Assembly (NCBI GenBank): GCA_011391405.1
Contig: JAABQQ010000022.1
Coordinates: 1-52,686 of the forward strand
Direction: 5' to 3'
Origin: Gammaproteobacteria bacterium
GTDB lineage: Bacteria; Pseudomonadota; Gammaproteobacteria; Steroidobacterales; Steroidobacteraceae
Length of the DNA stretch: 52,686 nucleotides
Positions within the stretch are counted from its first letter, which is position 1. Each line of letters begins with the position of its first letter. Both the position numbers and the translations under genes were made by a program. Below the pieces are notes generated by a model. It saw nothing but the letters and a program-made list of their open reading frames with translations. It was not told the DNA's origin and did not search any database. Shown piece by piece: positions 34,797 through 44,500 of the stretch.

Positions 34797-36806
34797 AATG
34801 CGTGACGCCACGGCGTCGAAGCCGCGTGCTGCGGCGGCGTCGGCGGCCGCTACGCCGTCACGGTTGCGCAGCGTCTTTTTCGCGCCGGCACCCAGCAGGA
34901 CGTCGACGACGTCGCCCGCGCCCGCCTGGCTGGCGAGAATCAGCGCGGTATCACCAAACGTGTTCTGCACATCCAGCCCGACTCGCAGCGCGACCAGCTT
35001 GCGCACGATCGAGACGTGGCCGCCGCGAGCCGCGAGCATCAAGGGAGTATCGCCAGAGGAGTTGCCTGCCCGCACTTCGGCGTCCGCACGCAGCAGCTTC
35101 TCGAATGCGGCGTCATTGCCGCGTGCCGCCGCGCAAGCGACAGGAGTGATGCCGTCAGCGGCTGCAGCATTCACGCCAGCTCCGGCGCCCAGCAGCAGCG
35201 ACAGGATGGCGGTGTCGTCGCGACACGCGGCGTGCCACAGCGCGGTGTGGCCCGCGGCGTCGGTCACCTCGCGCCCGGCGCCCGATCGCAGCAACACAGA
35301 AACCGTGGCCGCATCGCCTCGCAGCGTCGCGAGGATCAACGGAGCCTCGTCGCCCTTGCCGGTACCAGCTTGGGCGCCGTGCGCCAACAGCATCTGCACG
35401 ATGTCTGCATCACCGCGGCGAACGGCTGCCGTGAGTGGCGCACTGCCGCCTGCGGCATGCTCGTTCGGGCTGGCACCGCGCTCGAGCAACAGCCGCACGA
35501 TTTCCTTGCGTCCCTGGCTGATGGCAACGCCCAGCGGAGTGTGGCCCGCGCGATCCGGGCGCGTCGGCGAGGCGCCGGCATCGAGCAGGACCCCGACGGT
35601 AGCGGGCGATGATGCGACTATGGCGACGTGCAGTGCTGGCTGGCCGGCGGAAGTCGTTGCGTCAGGGTCGCCGCCCCGCGCCAGCACTGACTTCAGCATG
35701 GCTGGATCGCTGCGGCTTGCGGCCAGCGCCACGTCCGGCCATCCGGCATACGCGTCACCTGCCGACGAGCGCAGAATTGGGCCGGACGGCCTCGAGCCGG
35801 ACGCGGTGCTGGTGTTCTGCCGCCGCGCAGGCTGCGCACCGTGCTGGACCAGGTAGTTCGTGACAGTGTCCTGTCTCGATTGCACCGAGTAATCCACCGC
35901 GCTCCAGCCACCCACATTGCGCAGCTTTGGATCGAGCCCGGCCGCCACCAGGCGCTCGGCCTGTGCGACGCGGCCCCGGCGCGCTGCATAGAAAAGAGCC
36001 GAGTTACCGAGCTCGTCCACCGCGGCAACGTGAGGTTTCGATTGCAACAGCACTTCCAGGGCGTCCGCGCGTTCAGCCGTCGCTGCCAGCATCAGGGGCG
36101 TGACTCCCTGCGCGTCGATCGCATCGACCCGGGCGTCGTGGGCGACCAACCAGCGCACCGACTCTGCAGCGCCCGTCTCGGCTGCATGATGCAGCGGTGT
36201 GCGATGGAACGCGTCGCTGGCATCCTTTGGCAGGAGCGGCCGGAGTGCGGCCAGCGTGTCGACGTCACCGCGGCGCGCAGCCGCAATGGTCATCGACAAG
36301 GTCACCGCCGGTTCGGTTGCAAGGACACGGGGATCCACTTGCAGCGGCAACTGGCCTGCCTGCAGCAGGCGCGCCGCATCGGCGTGCCCAGTCGCCGCAG
36401 CCTTTGCGAGCCAGCTCCGTGCCGCCGATTCGTCGACGGGCGTGTCGTGAGTTGCAAACGCTGCCAGTGCATACGCCGCGCGTGGCTCACCCCTGGCCGC
36501 TGCGGCCGTGAAGAGCGTCCGCGCACGCTGGGTATCCTCGCCGACACCGAGGCCGGCCAGGTACAGGGTGCCCAGCAGGTATTGCGCGCGTGGATCAGCG
36601 GCAAGCGGGTCAGTGGCGAGCCGTCCGGCTGCATCCGCGAACTGCTTCAGTCGCAGCGCGCTCTTGGCCGGCTCGAGCAAATCAGGCGCAGCGAGCCTGG
36701 ATGGAACTGCGGCAACGGCCGGCACTGCCCCGAGTGCGCCGAACACACCGATGAGCGCAGTGGCTATTGCAAGGGCGCAGGCAGCGGCGGGGTCATGCCG
36801 TCCCAT
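34785..36806 (-). CDS. Exported Sel1 / ankyrin-repeat protein
   Basis: The protein has 673 residues from the ATG at 36806, which lies 14 nt inside the end of the upstream oxidoreductase gene, so the two are translationally coupled. A signal peptide (ALAIATALIGVFGALGAVPAVA) exports it. Sel1-like alpha repeats come first (about 75-150: AQYLLGTLYLAGLGVGEDTQ), then about twelve ankyrin repeats to the C-terminus (TPLHHAAETGAAESVRWLV, SALFYAARRGRVAQAERLV and so on). Repeat scaffolds like this bind proteins. Its coupling to the FAD/4Fe-4S gene and its place beside the multihaem operon suggest a periplasmic assembly or docking role (inference). Confidence 0.88.
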   Translation of the reverse strand: MGRHDPAAACALAIATALIGVFGALGAVPAVAAVPSRLAAPDLLEPAKSALRLKQFADAAGRLATDPLAADPRAQYLLGTLYLAGLGVGEDTQRARTLFTAAAARGEPRAAYALAAFATHDTPVDESAARSWLAKAAATGHADAARLLQAGQLPLQVDPRVLATEPAVTLSMTIAAARRGDVDTLAALRPLLPKDASDAFHRTPLHHAAETGAAESVRWLVAHDARVDAIDAQGVTPLMLAATAERADALEVLLQSKPHVAAVDELGNSALFYAARRGRVAQAERLVAAGLDPKLRNVGGWSAVDYSVQSRQDTVTNYLVQHGAQPARRQNTSTASGSRPSGPILRSSAGDAYAGWPDVALAASRSDPAMLKSVLARGGDPDATTSAGQPALHVAIVASSPATVGVLLDAGASPTRPDRAGHTPLGVAISQGRKEIVRLLLERGASPNEHAAGGSAPLTAAVRRGDADIVQMLLAHGAQAGTGKGDEAPLILATLRGDAATVSVLLRSGAGREVTDAAGHTALWHAACRDDTAILSLLLGAGAGVNAAAADGITPVACAAARGNDAAFEKLLRADAEVRAGNSSGDTPLMLAARGGHVSIVRKLVALRVGLDVQNTFGDTALILASQAGAGDVVDVLLGAGAKKTLRNRDGVAAADAAAARGFDAVASRIRSS

Positions 36807-38103
36807 ACTTCGTCTCCACGTGAATCCCGACTCGCCGCAGGAAGTCGGAGGGCAGGATGCCGCCGGCGCTGACGATCACCGCGTCGTTCGGAAGGATCAG
36901 GTGACCGTCCTGGCTGCGCAACAGAACCCGCTCCTTCTCGATGCGCTCGACCTTTGACTGCAGCAGCAGTTGTAGCTGTCCGGCGCGTTCGGCAGCGGCG
37001 GTCCGGTCGCGGTTGCGGGGTTTGGCACGCGTGAAGGCATCGCCACGATATGAGAGTGTGACCTGACCGCCGGCTTCCGCGACGCTGGCAGCCGCTTCCA
37101 GGGCGCTGTCACCGCCACCCACGACCAGAACGCGCTGTCCACGATACTGCTCCGGGTCGATCAACCGGTAAACGACTTTGGGCAAGTCCTCGCCTGCCAC
37201 GTCGAGCTTGCGGGGCGTGCCGCGCCGGCCGATCGCCAGCAGTACGTTCGCGGCCCGGTACTCCGCGAGTGAGGTTCGAATGATGAAGCCTTGCGCACCC
37301 TCGCGATCGACGCTCTCGACGCGCTCGCGGTACCGCATGCTGCCGGCCACCCCGGTCTTGCGTTCGATCTCCTGCCAGAACGCAAGCAGGTCTTCCTTGG
37401 AGGTCTGGCGAAAGCTGACTTTGCCCACCAATGGAATTTCTGCCGGTTGCGTCATCACGAGCTTGGCCCGCGGATACTGGAAGACGCTGCCGCCAAGACT
37501 CTCCTGTTCGATCGTCACGAATTGCATCCCGTGCGACTTCGCGGCAAGGCTGGCCGCAAACCCGGCCGGACCCGCACCGACGATCACGAGGTCAAGGTGT
37601 CCGGGGACTGCCGTGCGACGCCTGCGATGGATTGCGTCTACTGCCTGCTGGCCCTGCGCGAGCGCGTTGCGAATGAGTCCCATTCCTCCGAGCTCTCCTG
37701 CGATGAAGAGTCCCGACACCGTCGACTCGAACTCAGCGCTGAGCAAAGGAATCTCAACGCCGCGACGTTCCGTGCCGAAGACGAGCGTGATTGCGTCCGC
37801 TGGACACGCAGCGCGGCAGGCACCGTGCCCGATGCAGTCCGTCGGCCCCACCAGGTGCGCCTTGCCACCTATCAGGCCGAGTACGTGGTGTTCCGGTTGC
37901 TCCGGACAGGCTTTTACACACGATCCACACCCAACGCAGCGGACGGGGTCGATGACGGGATGCAGGGAAGCGGGGTCGATCAGACCCGCAGCGACCGACT
38001 GCTCCCGCACGGTGCGGCTCGCATCCTCATGTCGTTTGCGCCGGATGAGGTACCAGCTCCAGATCAATAAGAGCGGCAGCAGGTAGACAGCGAGCAACGA
38101 CAT
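36793..38103 (-). CDS. Membrane-anchored 4Fe-4S ferredoxin / FAD-NAD(P) oxidoreductase fusion
   Basis: The protein has 436 residues from the ATG at 38103. An N-terminal transmembrane segment (LLAVYLLPLLLIWSWYLI) is followed by two iron-sulfur motifs. The first is a full set, C56-C59-C62-C66; the second has C90, H93, C96 and C100, with His where the second Cys normally is. Residues 112-160 look like the C-terminal tail of a thioredoxin reductase (TVSGLFIAGELGG), and a complete FAD/NAD(P) domain follows (VIVGAGPAGFAAS; VLVVGGGDSALEAA). It would move electrons between NAD(P)H or a ferredoxin and a membrane or periplasmic carrier. It is divergent from the multihaem cytochrome operon. Confidence 0.88.
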   Translation of the reverse strand: MSLLAVYLLPLLLIWSWYLIRRKRHEDASRTVREQSVAAGLIDPASLHPVIDPVRCVGCGSCVKACPEQPEHHVLGLIGGKAHLVGPTDCIGHGACRAACPADAITLVFGTERRGVEIPLLSAEFESTVSGLFIAGELGGMGLIRNALAQGQQAVDAIHRRRRTAVPGHLDLVIVGAGPAGFAASLAAKSHGMQFVTIEQESLGGSVFQYPRAKLVMTQPAEIPLVGKVSFRQTSKEDLLAFWQEIERKTGVAGSMRYRERVESVDREGAQGFIIRTSLAEYRAANVLLAIGRRGTPRKLDVAGEDLPKVVYRLIDPEQYRGQRVLVVGGGDSALEAAASVAEAGGQVTLSYRGDAFTRAKPRNRDRTAAAERAGQLQLLLQSKVERIEKERVLLRSQDGHLILPNDAVIVSAGGILPSDFLRRVGIHVETKYGTA

Positions 38104-38308
38104 CGATGTTGAGCCTGCAATCGTCGAGGATAATCGCGGTCGACGCACGTGGCGACGATAGCTTGTGGAGCGAGCCTCGCATCCCGCTCGCCCGCACGGT
38201 GTCGACTGCGTCACGATTACACCAACAAATCGACCGGGTCGGTGTCAGTCACCGCCCTGCCTCGCTATGGTCTCCTCTCCGGTCGACTCCGACTGGCTGG
38301 AGACGACG

Positions 38309-38950
38309 ATGCATAAGACAAGTGCGGCGCTGCTCGCGCTGGCGGGTTTTGGTCTGGGAGTTTTCGTCGGCAAGGGGCTGGCCGTATCCGGAACTGCTGG
38401 CACGACCGACGCACGCGCTACTGCTGCCGCATTGACGGCGGTGCCGGCCGACCATGCGCGCGTTGCTGAGCGCGGTCTCGGCGACGCAGTGATGACGACA
38501 TTACAGATGAGCGTCGCGCCCGCAGGGAATGCGACGGCAAGCATGCCTGGCGCTGCTACGCGCGCCGGGTCGCCGGGTCTGGTCGCGCAGGCGGACGAAC
38601 TGCGGCGCCAGCGCAAATTCAAGGAGGCCGCCGAAGCCTATCGGCGCGCCGCCGCTGCGGGCAGCATGAACGCGGACTCCTGGGCTGATTACGCCGATGC
38701 ACTGGCTTCAGCCGGATCGAGCCTCAAGGGAGCGCCCGCGGATGCGCTGGCAAAGGCGCTCGCGCTCGAGCCGCAGCATCCCAAGGCCTTGTGGCTCAAG
38801 GCCAGTCTCGAGCACGAGGAACACCGCTACCGCGATGCCGTCAGCACGTGGCGCAACCTGTTGGCCGTCGTACCGACCGGTACGTCCGACGCCCGCATCA
38901 TCGAAGCGAACATCGCCGAAGCGACGCGGCTTGCCGCCAGCCAGGGCTGA
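38309..38950 (+). CDS. Membrane-anchored TPR protein
   Basis: The protein has 213 residues. The ATG at 38309 is preceded by GGAG. An uncleaved-looking N-terminal segment (SAALLALAGFGLGVFVGKG) anchors a periplasmic domain with TPRs from about residue 95 (FKEAAEAYRRAAAAGSMNADSWADYADAL; ALALEPQHPKALWLKA; YRDAVSTWRNLLAVVP). The TPR part resembles the C-terminal half of CcmH/CycH-type cytochrome c maturation proteins. It leads the operon containing two large cytochromes, which suggests a dedicated haem-ligation or assembly helper. That role is inference. Confidence 0.82.
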   Translation: MHKTSAALLALAGFGLGVFVGKGLAVSGTAGTTDARATAAALTAVPADHARVAERGLGDAVMTTLQMSVAPAGNATASMPGAATRAGSPGLVAQADELRRQRKFKEAAEAYRRAAAAGSMNADSWADYADALASAGSSLKGAPADALAKALALEPQHPKALWLKASLEHEEHRYRDAVSTWRNLLAVVPTGTSDARIIEANIAEATRLAASQG

Positions 38951-38952
38951 AG

Positions 38953-39924
38953 ATGACTGCACAGCGCCTCCTCCGCGAGCGGTATGACGAGGTCGTCGCC
39001 GACGACGCACGGCGTATCGCGACGGCCGCAACCGTCGGCATCTCCGGCCCGCGCGTCGACTCTCCGGGTGCGAAAGCCGGCATGAATGCGACGAACCGCA
39101 GCCGGTTCCTGACGCCAGCCGGCATTTATTTCGTCGCCGTTCTAGCGGCGATCGCCTTCGGCATCAACCTGCCGACGTCCACCTACCTCTCGCCGCAGTC
39201 CGGACTCGGCTACGCACTTGGCATCGCGGGGGGCAGCATGATGCTGTTGCTGCTCCTTTACCCGGTCCGCAAGCGCATGCCGCGTGCACGCTACGTCGGG
39301 TCTACGCGCTCATGGTTCAGACTGCACATGACGCTTGGCATCCTTGGACCGGCGCTCATCCTGATCCATTCGAACTTCAGTCTCGGCGCGACCAACAGCA
39401 ACGTTGCGCTGGTCTGCATGCTGATCGTCTCCGGCAGCGGCCTGTTCGGCCGCTACTTCTACCGCCATATCCATCTCGAACTGAATGGACGCGAGGCCAC
39501 CCTCGACGAGCTGAAGGAATTCTCGAGCCGGCTGCAGCTGACATCGACCGTGTCCTTCCTGCCCGCACTGGCACGGAAAATCGATGAAGAACAGGCCATT
39601 GTCGAGCGACGATGTGCGGCGACCCCGCTGTTGCTGCGACCGCTGCAGGGCGCAATGTGGGCCATCGGGGCACGACGTCGGCTGCGACGCTCAGTCCGTG
39701 ACGCCATTGCGAAGGGGGCGGACCGCCGTCGTGACCCGAGCCGCGAGTCGCTGCAACAGACGGCGTATCGCTACATCGATGACCGTATCGGCGCGGCGCG
39801 ACGTGTGCTCGAGTTCCGCGCGTTCCAGAAGCTCTTCTCGCTGTGGCACGCCCTGCACATGCCGCTCTTTTTCATGCTCATCATTGCCGGGACCGTCCAT
39901 GTGGTCGCGGTACACATCTACTGA
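38953..39924 (+). CDS. Membrane protein with two H-x13-H pairs, candidate dihaem b quinol dehydrogenase
   Basis: The protein has 323 residues from the ATG at 38953 (2 nt after the TPR stop); an in-frame ATG at residue 44 is an alternative. Five hydrophobic helices lie at about 54-76, 86-104, 124-140, 150-166 and 300-322. Helix 3 carries H125 and H139 and the last helix H302 and H316, each pair 14 apart, the spacing used by cytochrome b-type proteins to hold two b haems across a four-helix bundle. A charged cytoplasmic segment of about 130 residues separates the helices. Lying directly before two giant c-type cytochromes, it is a good candidate for the quinol-oxidising entry point. I know no family name for it. 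Confidence 0.8.
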   Translation: MTAQRLLRERYDEVVADDARRIATAATVGISGPRVDSPGAKAGMNATNRSRFLTPAGIYFVAVLAAIAFGINLPTSTYLSPQSGLGYALGIAGGSMMLLLLLYPVRKRMPRARYVGSTRSWFRLHMTLGILGPALILIHSNFSLGATNSNVALVCMLIVSGSGLFGRYFYRHIHLELNGREATLDELKEFSSRLQLTSTVSFLPALARKIDEEQAIVERRCAATPLLLRPLQGAMWAIGARRRLRRSVRDAIAKGADRRRDPSRESLQQTAYRYIDDRIGAARRVLEFRAFQKLFSLWHALHMPLFFMLIIAGTVHVVAVHIY

Positions 39925-39942
39925 GCTGACGGAGTCGCCTGC

Positions 39943-41508
39943 ATGCCCCGCTGGCGCAACGCCTGTCGACTCCTGATCGCGATCCTCGGACTGACGATGT
40001 CGCCGTTGAACGCCGTCGCAACCAACCTCGAGACGCTGTTGATGCCGGGACCGGTAATCGCAGGTCACGCGAAGTACGAGCAGGAGTGCTCGCGCTGCCA
40101 CGATCGCGCGGACCGTTCGCGGCAGGCGGCCCTTTGCCGCACTTGTCATGAGGCGATCGCCGCCGACATTGCACAGCACAAGGGATTTCATGGCCGGTTG
40201 CCAGCGGCGGAGACCGCCCAGTGCAGCGCGTGCCACACCGAGCACAAGGGTCGTCAGGCAGACGTCGTCAAGCTCGAGACTGCTTCCTTCCCGCATGCAC
40301 AGACCGACTTTCCGCTGCAGGGAGCGCATGCGACGGTAGCGTGCGCGGCCTGCCACCTGGCGGGCCGCAAGCACCGTGAGACGGCTTCCGCGTGCATCGA
40401 TTGCCACAAGAAGGAGGAGCCGCACGAGGGCAAGCTCGGCAGCGATTGCGCCGGCTGCCACGAGGCCGGTGGCTGGACACGCGTGCGGTTCGATCACGCG
40501 AAGACCAGGTTCGCGTTGACCGGCAAGCACGTGCAGGCGACCTGCGCAGCCTGCCACCTGGGAAACAGGTACAAGGACACTCCAAGCCAGTGCGCCGCCT
40601 GCCACGCACCGGACGACGACCACGGTGGCGCGCGCGGTGCCACGTGCGGCGAGTGTCACCAGACGACCGGTTGGTCGGGCACGAAGTACGACCACCTGAA
40701 AGCCACCGGGTTTGCCCTGACCGGCGCCCACTCCTCGCTCGACTGCAAGACGTGTCACAAGACACCGAATTACAAGGACCCGTTGCCGAGCGATTGCGCA
40801 GGTTGCCACCGCAGCGACGATCCGCACGCCACCCGCTTCGGTGCAGGCTGCGAGAAGTGCCATGCCGCGAGCGCGTGGACACCGTCGAGTTTCGATCACA
40901 TGCGCGACGGTAAATTCGAACTGCGCGGTGCGCACCAGAAGCTGGACTGCCATGTCTGCCACACGGCCGTCGTCGCCAGCCAGAAACTCGGCACGGAGTG
41001 TGCCGGATGCCACCGGGGAGACGACGTGCATACGGGCAAGCTGGGCACCGACTGCGCGCAGTGCCACGGCGTGGAGACGTGGCGCGGTCATCTGCAGTTC
41101 GATCACGACTTTTCGACGTTCCCGCTCGTGGGCCTCCACGTCGCCGTTCCGTGCTTCGCGTGCCATCGCTCCACGTCGTTCAAGGAAGCGCGGCACGCGT
41201 GCGTTGACTGCCACGAGGCGGACGATCGCCACAAGGGATCGCTCGGCCGGGACTGCGAAGGCTGCCATTCGACGAACGGCTGGAACCTGTGGCAATTCGA
41301 TCACGGCAAAGCCACGAAATTCGCGCTGACCGGCGCGCACGCCAAGGCGGCTTGCGAAGGCTGTCACAAGCAGCCGGCACACGTGGCCAAGCCGTCGCAG
41401 GACTGCGCGGCCTGCCATGCCGAGGACGACGTGCACCTGGGCCAGTTTGGCCGTCAATGCCAGCGCTGCCACGTGACCACGACATTCAAGGCCGCGCGGC
41501 TGCAGTAA
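39943..41508 (+). CDS. Exported 21-haem c-type cytochrome built of three-haem modules
   Basis: The protein has 521 residues from the ATG at 39943, with a signal peptide probably cut after A26 (PLNAVA|TN). I count 21 CXXCH motifs. Haems 3-20 form six modules of about 66-68 residues, each with haem a (CXXCH, then W and F-D-H), a segment F-x-L-x-G-A-H, haem b, a Lys, haem c and D-D-x-H. Extra His in FDH, GAH and DDxH can serve as distal ligands, giving bis-His haems. Tandem three-haem modules recall Geobacter nanowire-type cytochromes such as GSU1996. The protein ends just after haem 21, an 'a' haem, leaving the seventh module incomplete. Periplasmic electron relay is inferred. Confidence 0.93.
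   Translation: MPRWRNACRLLIAILGLTMSPLNAVATNLETLLMPGPVIAGHAKYEQECSRCHDRADRSRQAALCRTCHEAIAADIAQHKGFHGRLPAAETAQCSACHTEHKGRQADVVKLETASFPHAQTDFPLQGAHATVACAACHLAGRKHRETASACIDCHKKEEPHEGKLGSDCAGCHEAGGWTRVRFDHAKTRFALTGKHVQATCAACHLGNRYKDTPSQCAACHAPDDDHGGARGATCGECHQTTGWSGTKYDHLKATGFALTGAHSSLDCKTCHKTPNYKDPLPSDCAGCHRSDDPHATRFGAGCEKCHAASAWTPSSFDHMRDGKFELRGAHQKLDCHVCHTAVVASQKLGTECAGCHRGDDVHTGKLGTDCAQCHGVETWRGHLQFDHDFSTFPLVGLHVAVPCFACHRSTSFKEARHACVDCHEADDRHKGSLGRDCEGCHSTNGWNLWQFDHGKATKFALTGAHAKAACEGCHKQPAHVAKPSQDCAACHAEDDVHLGQFGRQCQRCHVTTTFKAARLQ
40222..41457 (+). repeat. Six tandem three-haem coding modules
   Basis: From haem 3 to haem 20 the pattern C-x2-C-H...W...F-D-H...G-A-H...C-x2-C-H...K...C-x2-C-H..D-D-x-H recurs about every 66-68 codons (about 200 bp). 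The copies are diverged at the DNA level and alignable mainly as protein. Confidence 0.85.
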
Positions 41509-41521
41509 GGGACAAGCAACC

Positions 41522-44500
41522 ATGAACCTGCAATGGCTCCGCCGTGTACTGCTGCCCTCGCTGCTGCTCCTGGCCGGGGGTACCGCGTCAGCCCAGGTGA
41601 CCGGGCGCAACTTCGACCACCTGACAACGGGATTCGAGCTCACTGGCGCGCACCGCCTGCAGGCCTGCGAAAGCTGCCACGCGGACGCCGTGTTCGCCGG
41701 CACACCACGGATCTGCGCCGCGTGTCATGCGCAGGGATCGCGGATCGGCGCAACCCCCAAACCGTCGACTCACGTGGCCTCCACGGACGTGTGCGGCGCG
41801 TGCCACACCACCGCGGCCTGGATACCCGCCAGTCGATTCGATCACCTGGAAGCGCGCGGCGATTGCGCGACCTGTCATAACGGAGTGCAGGCGCAGGGCA
41901 AGTCGGCGAGTCACGTCGTGACCAACCGGGACTGTTCGAGTTGCCACAGCAGTACTGCCTGGAGTCCCGCGAAGTACAACCATTCCGGCATCGCCGGCAA
42001 CTGCATCTCCTGTCACGACGGCCTCACGGCCACGGGCAAGTCCGTGACGCACTTCCAGACGACCAACACCTGCGAGTCCTGCCATTCGACCGGGGACTGG
42101 GCGCCGATCACCCGCATGGACCACACGCAGGTCAGCGGCACCTGCGCGTCATGTCATGACGGCCAGTCAGCAACGGGCAAGCACGCATTGCACGTATCGA
42201 CGACGGCCGCCTGCAACACATGCCACGTGACTGTGGCGTGGAAGCCGGCCAGCTTCAGCCACGACGGCATCGTCGATGGCTGCTTCAGCTGCCACGACGG
42301 AGCGCGTGCCACCGGCACCGGCCCGCGTCACATCAAGGCAACGACCACGTGCGCGGCGTGTCATTCGACGACGGCATGGCAGCCAACCACAAGGGTGGAC
42401 CACGCCAACGTGCTGGGCAGCTGTTCGACCTGCCACAACGGACTCGCGGCCAAGGGACAATCGGCCAATCACATTCCGACTTCGGCGGAATGCGACAGCT
42501 GCCACGCGACCAGCGCCTGGACTCCAGCCAAGTTCGACCACACGGGGATCGCCACCAATTGCGCTTCGTGTCATGACGGCGCCCGTGCCACTGGTAAGAA
42601 TCCGACCCACATCAGGACTTCGACGACGTGCGAGTCGTGCCACGTCATCGCGGCCTGGCAGCCCGCTGCACGTGTCGACCACGCACAGGTACTCGGCAAC
42701 TGCGTTTCCTGTCACGACGGCACCGTTGCGACGGGCAAGGGCGCTACTCACATCGTGTCCGATAATGCCTGCGAGAGTTGCCACTCGACCGTCCAGTGGC
42801 AACCAGCCAACTTCTCGCACACCGGGCTGACCGAAACCTGCTCCGCCTGCCATGACGGGACACGGGCCACTGGCAAGAGCACGACACACATCCTCTCGAG
42901 CACGTCCTGTGGCGACTGCCACGCGACGTTCTCGTGGCGCCCGGTCACGCAGGTCGACCACACCCAGGTGAGCGGCAGCTGTGCCTCGTGCCACAACGGC
43001 ACGACAGCCACCGGCAAGGACGCGGGTCACATCGCGTCCAGCACGGCCTGCGCCGCCTGCCACGCCACGCTCGCGTGGAAACCCGTCACCCGCGTGGATC
43101 ACACGCAGGTCACCGGCGCGTGTTACTCCTGCCACGATGGCATTAAGGCCACCGGCAAGCCGCCCGCTCACATTCCGAGCGACAGCTCCTGCGACAACTG
43201 CCATTCGCCACTGGCCTGGAAGCCGGCACGCTTCGACCACACCGGCATCACGAACAACTGTGCAAGCTGCCACGACGGCGTCAAGGCGCCGGGCAAGTCG
43301 ACGGCACACATCGCGAGCAGCAGCACCTGCGAGTCCTGCCACGCCGTGGCGGGCTGGAAGCCGGCAACCCGCGTCGACCACACCCAGGTGACGGGAGCCT
43401 GTGCCGGTTGCCACGACGGCACCAAGGCGACGGGCAAGGGCGTGAACCACATTTCGACCAGCGGCGAATGCGGCACGTGTCACGCCACGATCGCGTGGAA
43501 ACCGGCAACTTTCTCGCACGCCGGTATCACCAGCGGTTGTGCCAGCTGCCATGACGGGGTCAAGGCGCCGGGCAAGAATGCAACGCACCTGTTCACGTCT
43601 TCGGCCTGCGAAGCCTGCCACACGGTGACAACCTGGAAACCCGCGACCCGGGTCGATCACGCGCAGGTGCAGGGTTCGTGCGCGAGCTGCCACAACAACG
43701 TCAAGGCGACGGGCAAACCGACAACGCACGTCGCCACGACGTCCGAGTGCAGCATGTGCCACAGCACAGTGGCCTGGAAGCCGGTCACCGGGTTCAGCCA
43801 CGACGGCGTCACCGGCAACTGCTACAGCTGCCACAACGGCGCCAACGCGACGGGCAAGAACACCGGACACCTGTCGACGAGCAATACCTGCGAGTCCTGC
43901 CACACCCCCATCGGCTGGAAGCCGGCGGCGAAAGTCGACCACACGCAGGTCATCGGCGCGTGCTTCTCGTGCCACAACGGCACGCTCGCGGCCGGCAAGA
44001 ACACGGGTCACATCGCGAGCGACAACGCCTGCGACAGCTGCCACAAGTCGACGGCGTGGAAGCCGACTATCCGGGTCGATCACGCACATGTCACCGGCAC
44101 GTGTTTCAGCTGCCACGACGGCGTGAAGGCGGCCGGCAAGCCCACGACGCACCTGCCGACGACAGCCGAGTGCGGCAGCTGTCACTCGACCCTTGCCTGG
44201 ACGCCGGCGAAGGTGGACCACACCAACATCACCAACTGCAAGGGTTGCCACAACGGCACCAGCGCGACGGGCCCGTCGACCAGCCACATGACCTTCCCGG
44301 TCAACAGCTTCGACTGCAACCAGTGCCACACGACGACAGCCTGGTCGCCGAACACGTTCAAGCACCGCGTGGGTGGCGGTTACCCGGGCGATCATCGTGT
44401 CGTGCTCACCTGCAAGAGCTGCCACACGACCAACACGGATGCCGCCACCTGGCGCACGCCGGCTTACAAGCCCGACTGCGCCGGTTGCCATGCCAGCAAG

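Noticed and set aside
39691-41703. 670-codon minus-strand frame
   Set aside because: It is antisense to the 21-haem cytochrome and its neighbours; no recognisable protein.
41792-44314. CRISPR-like or satellite tandem repeats
   Set aside because: The roughly 140-bp periodicity is in frame and encodes CXXCH modules; copies diverge as protein repeats do, and there are no spacers.
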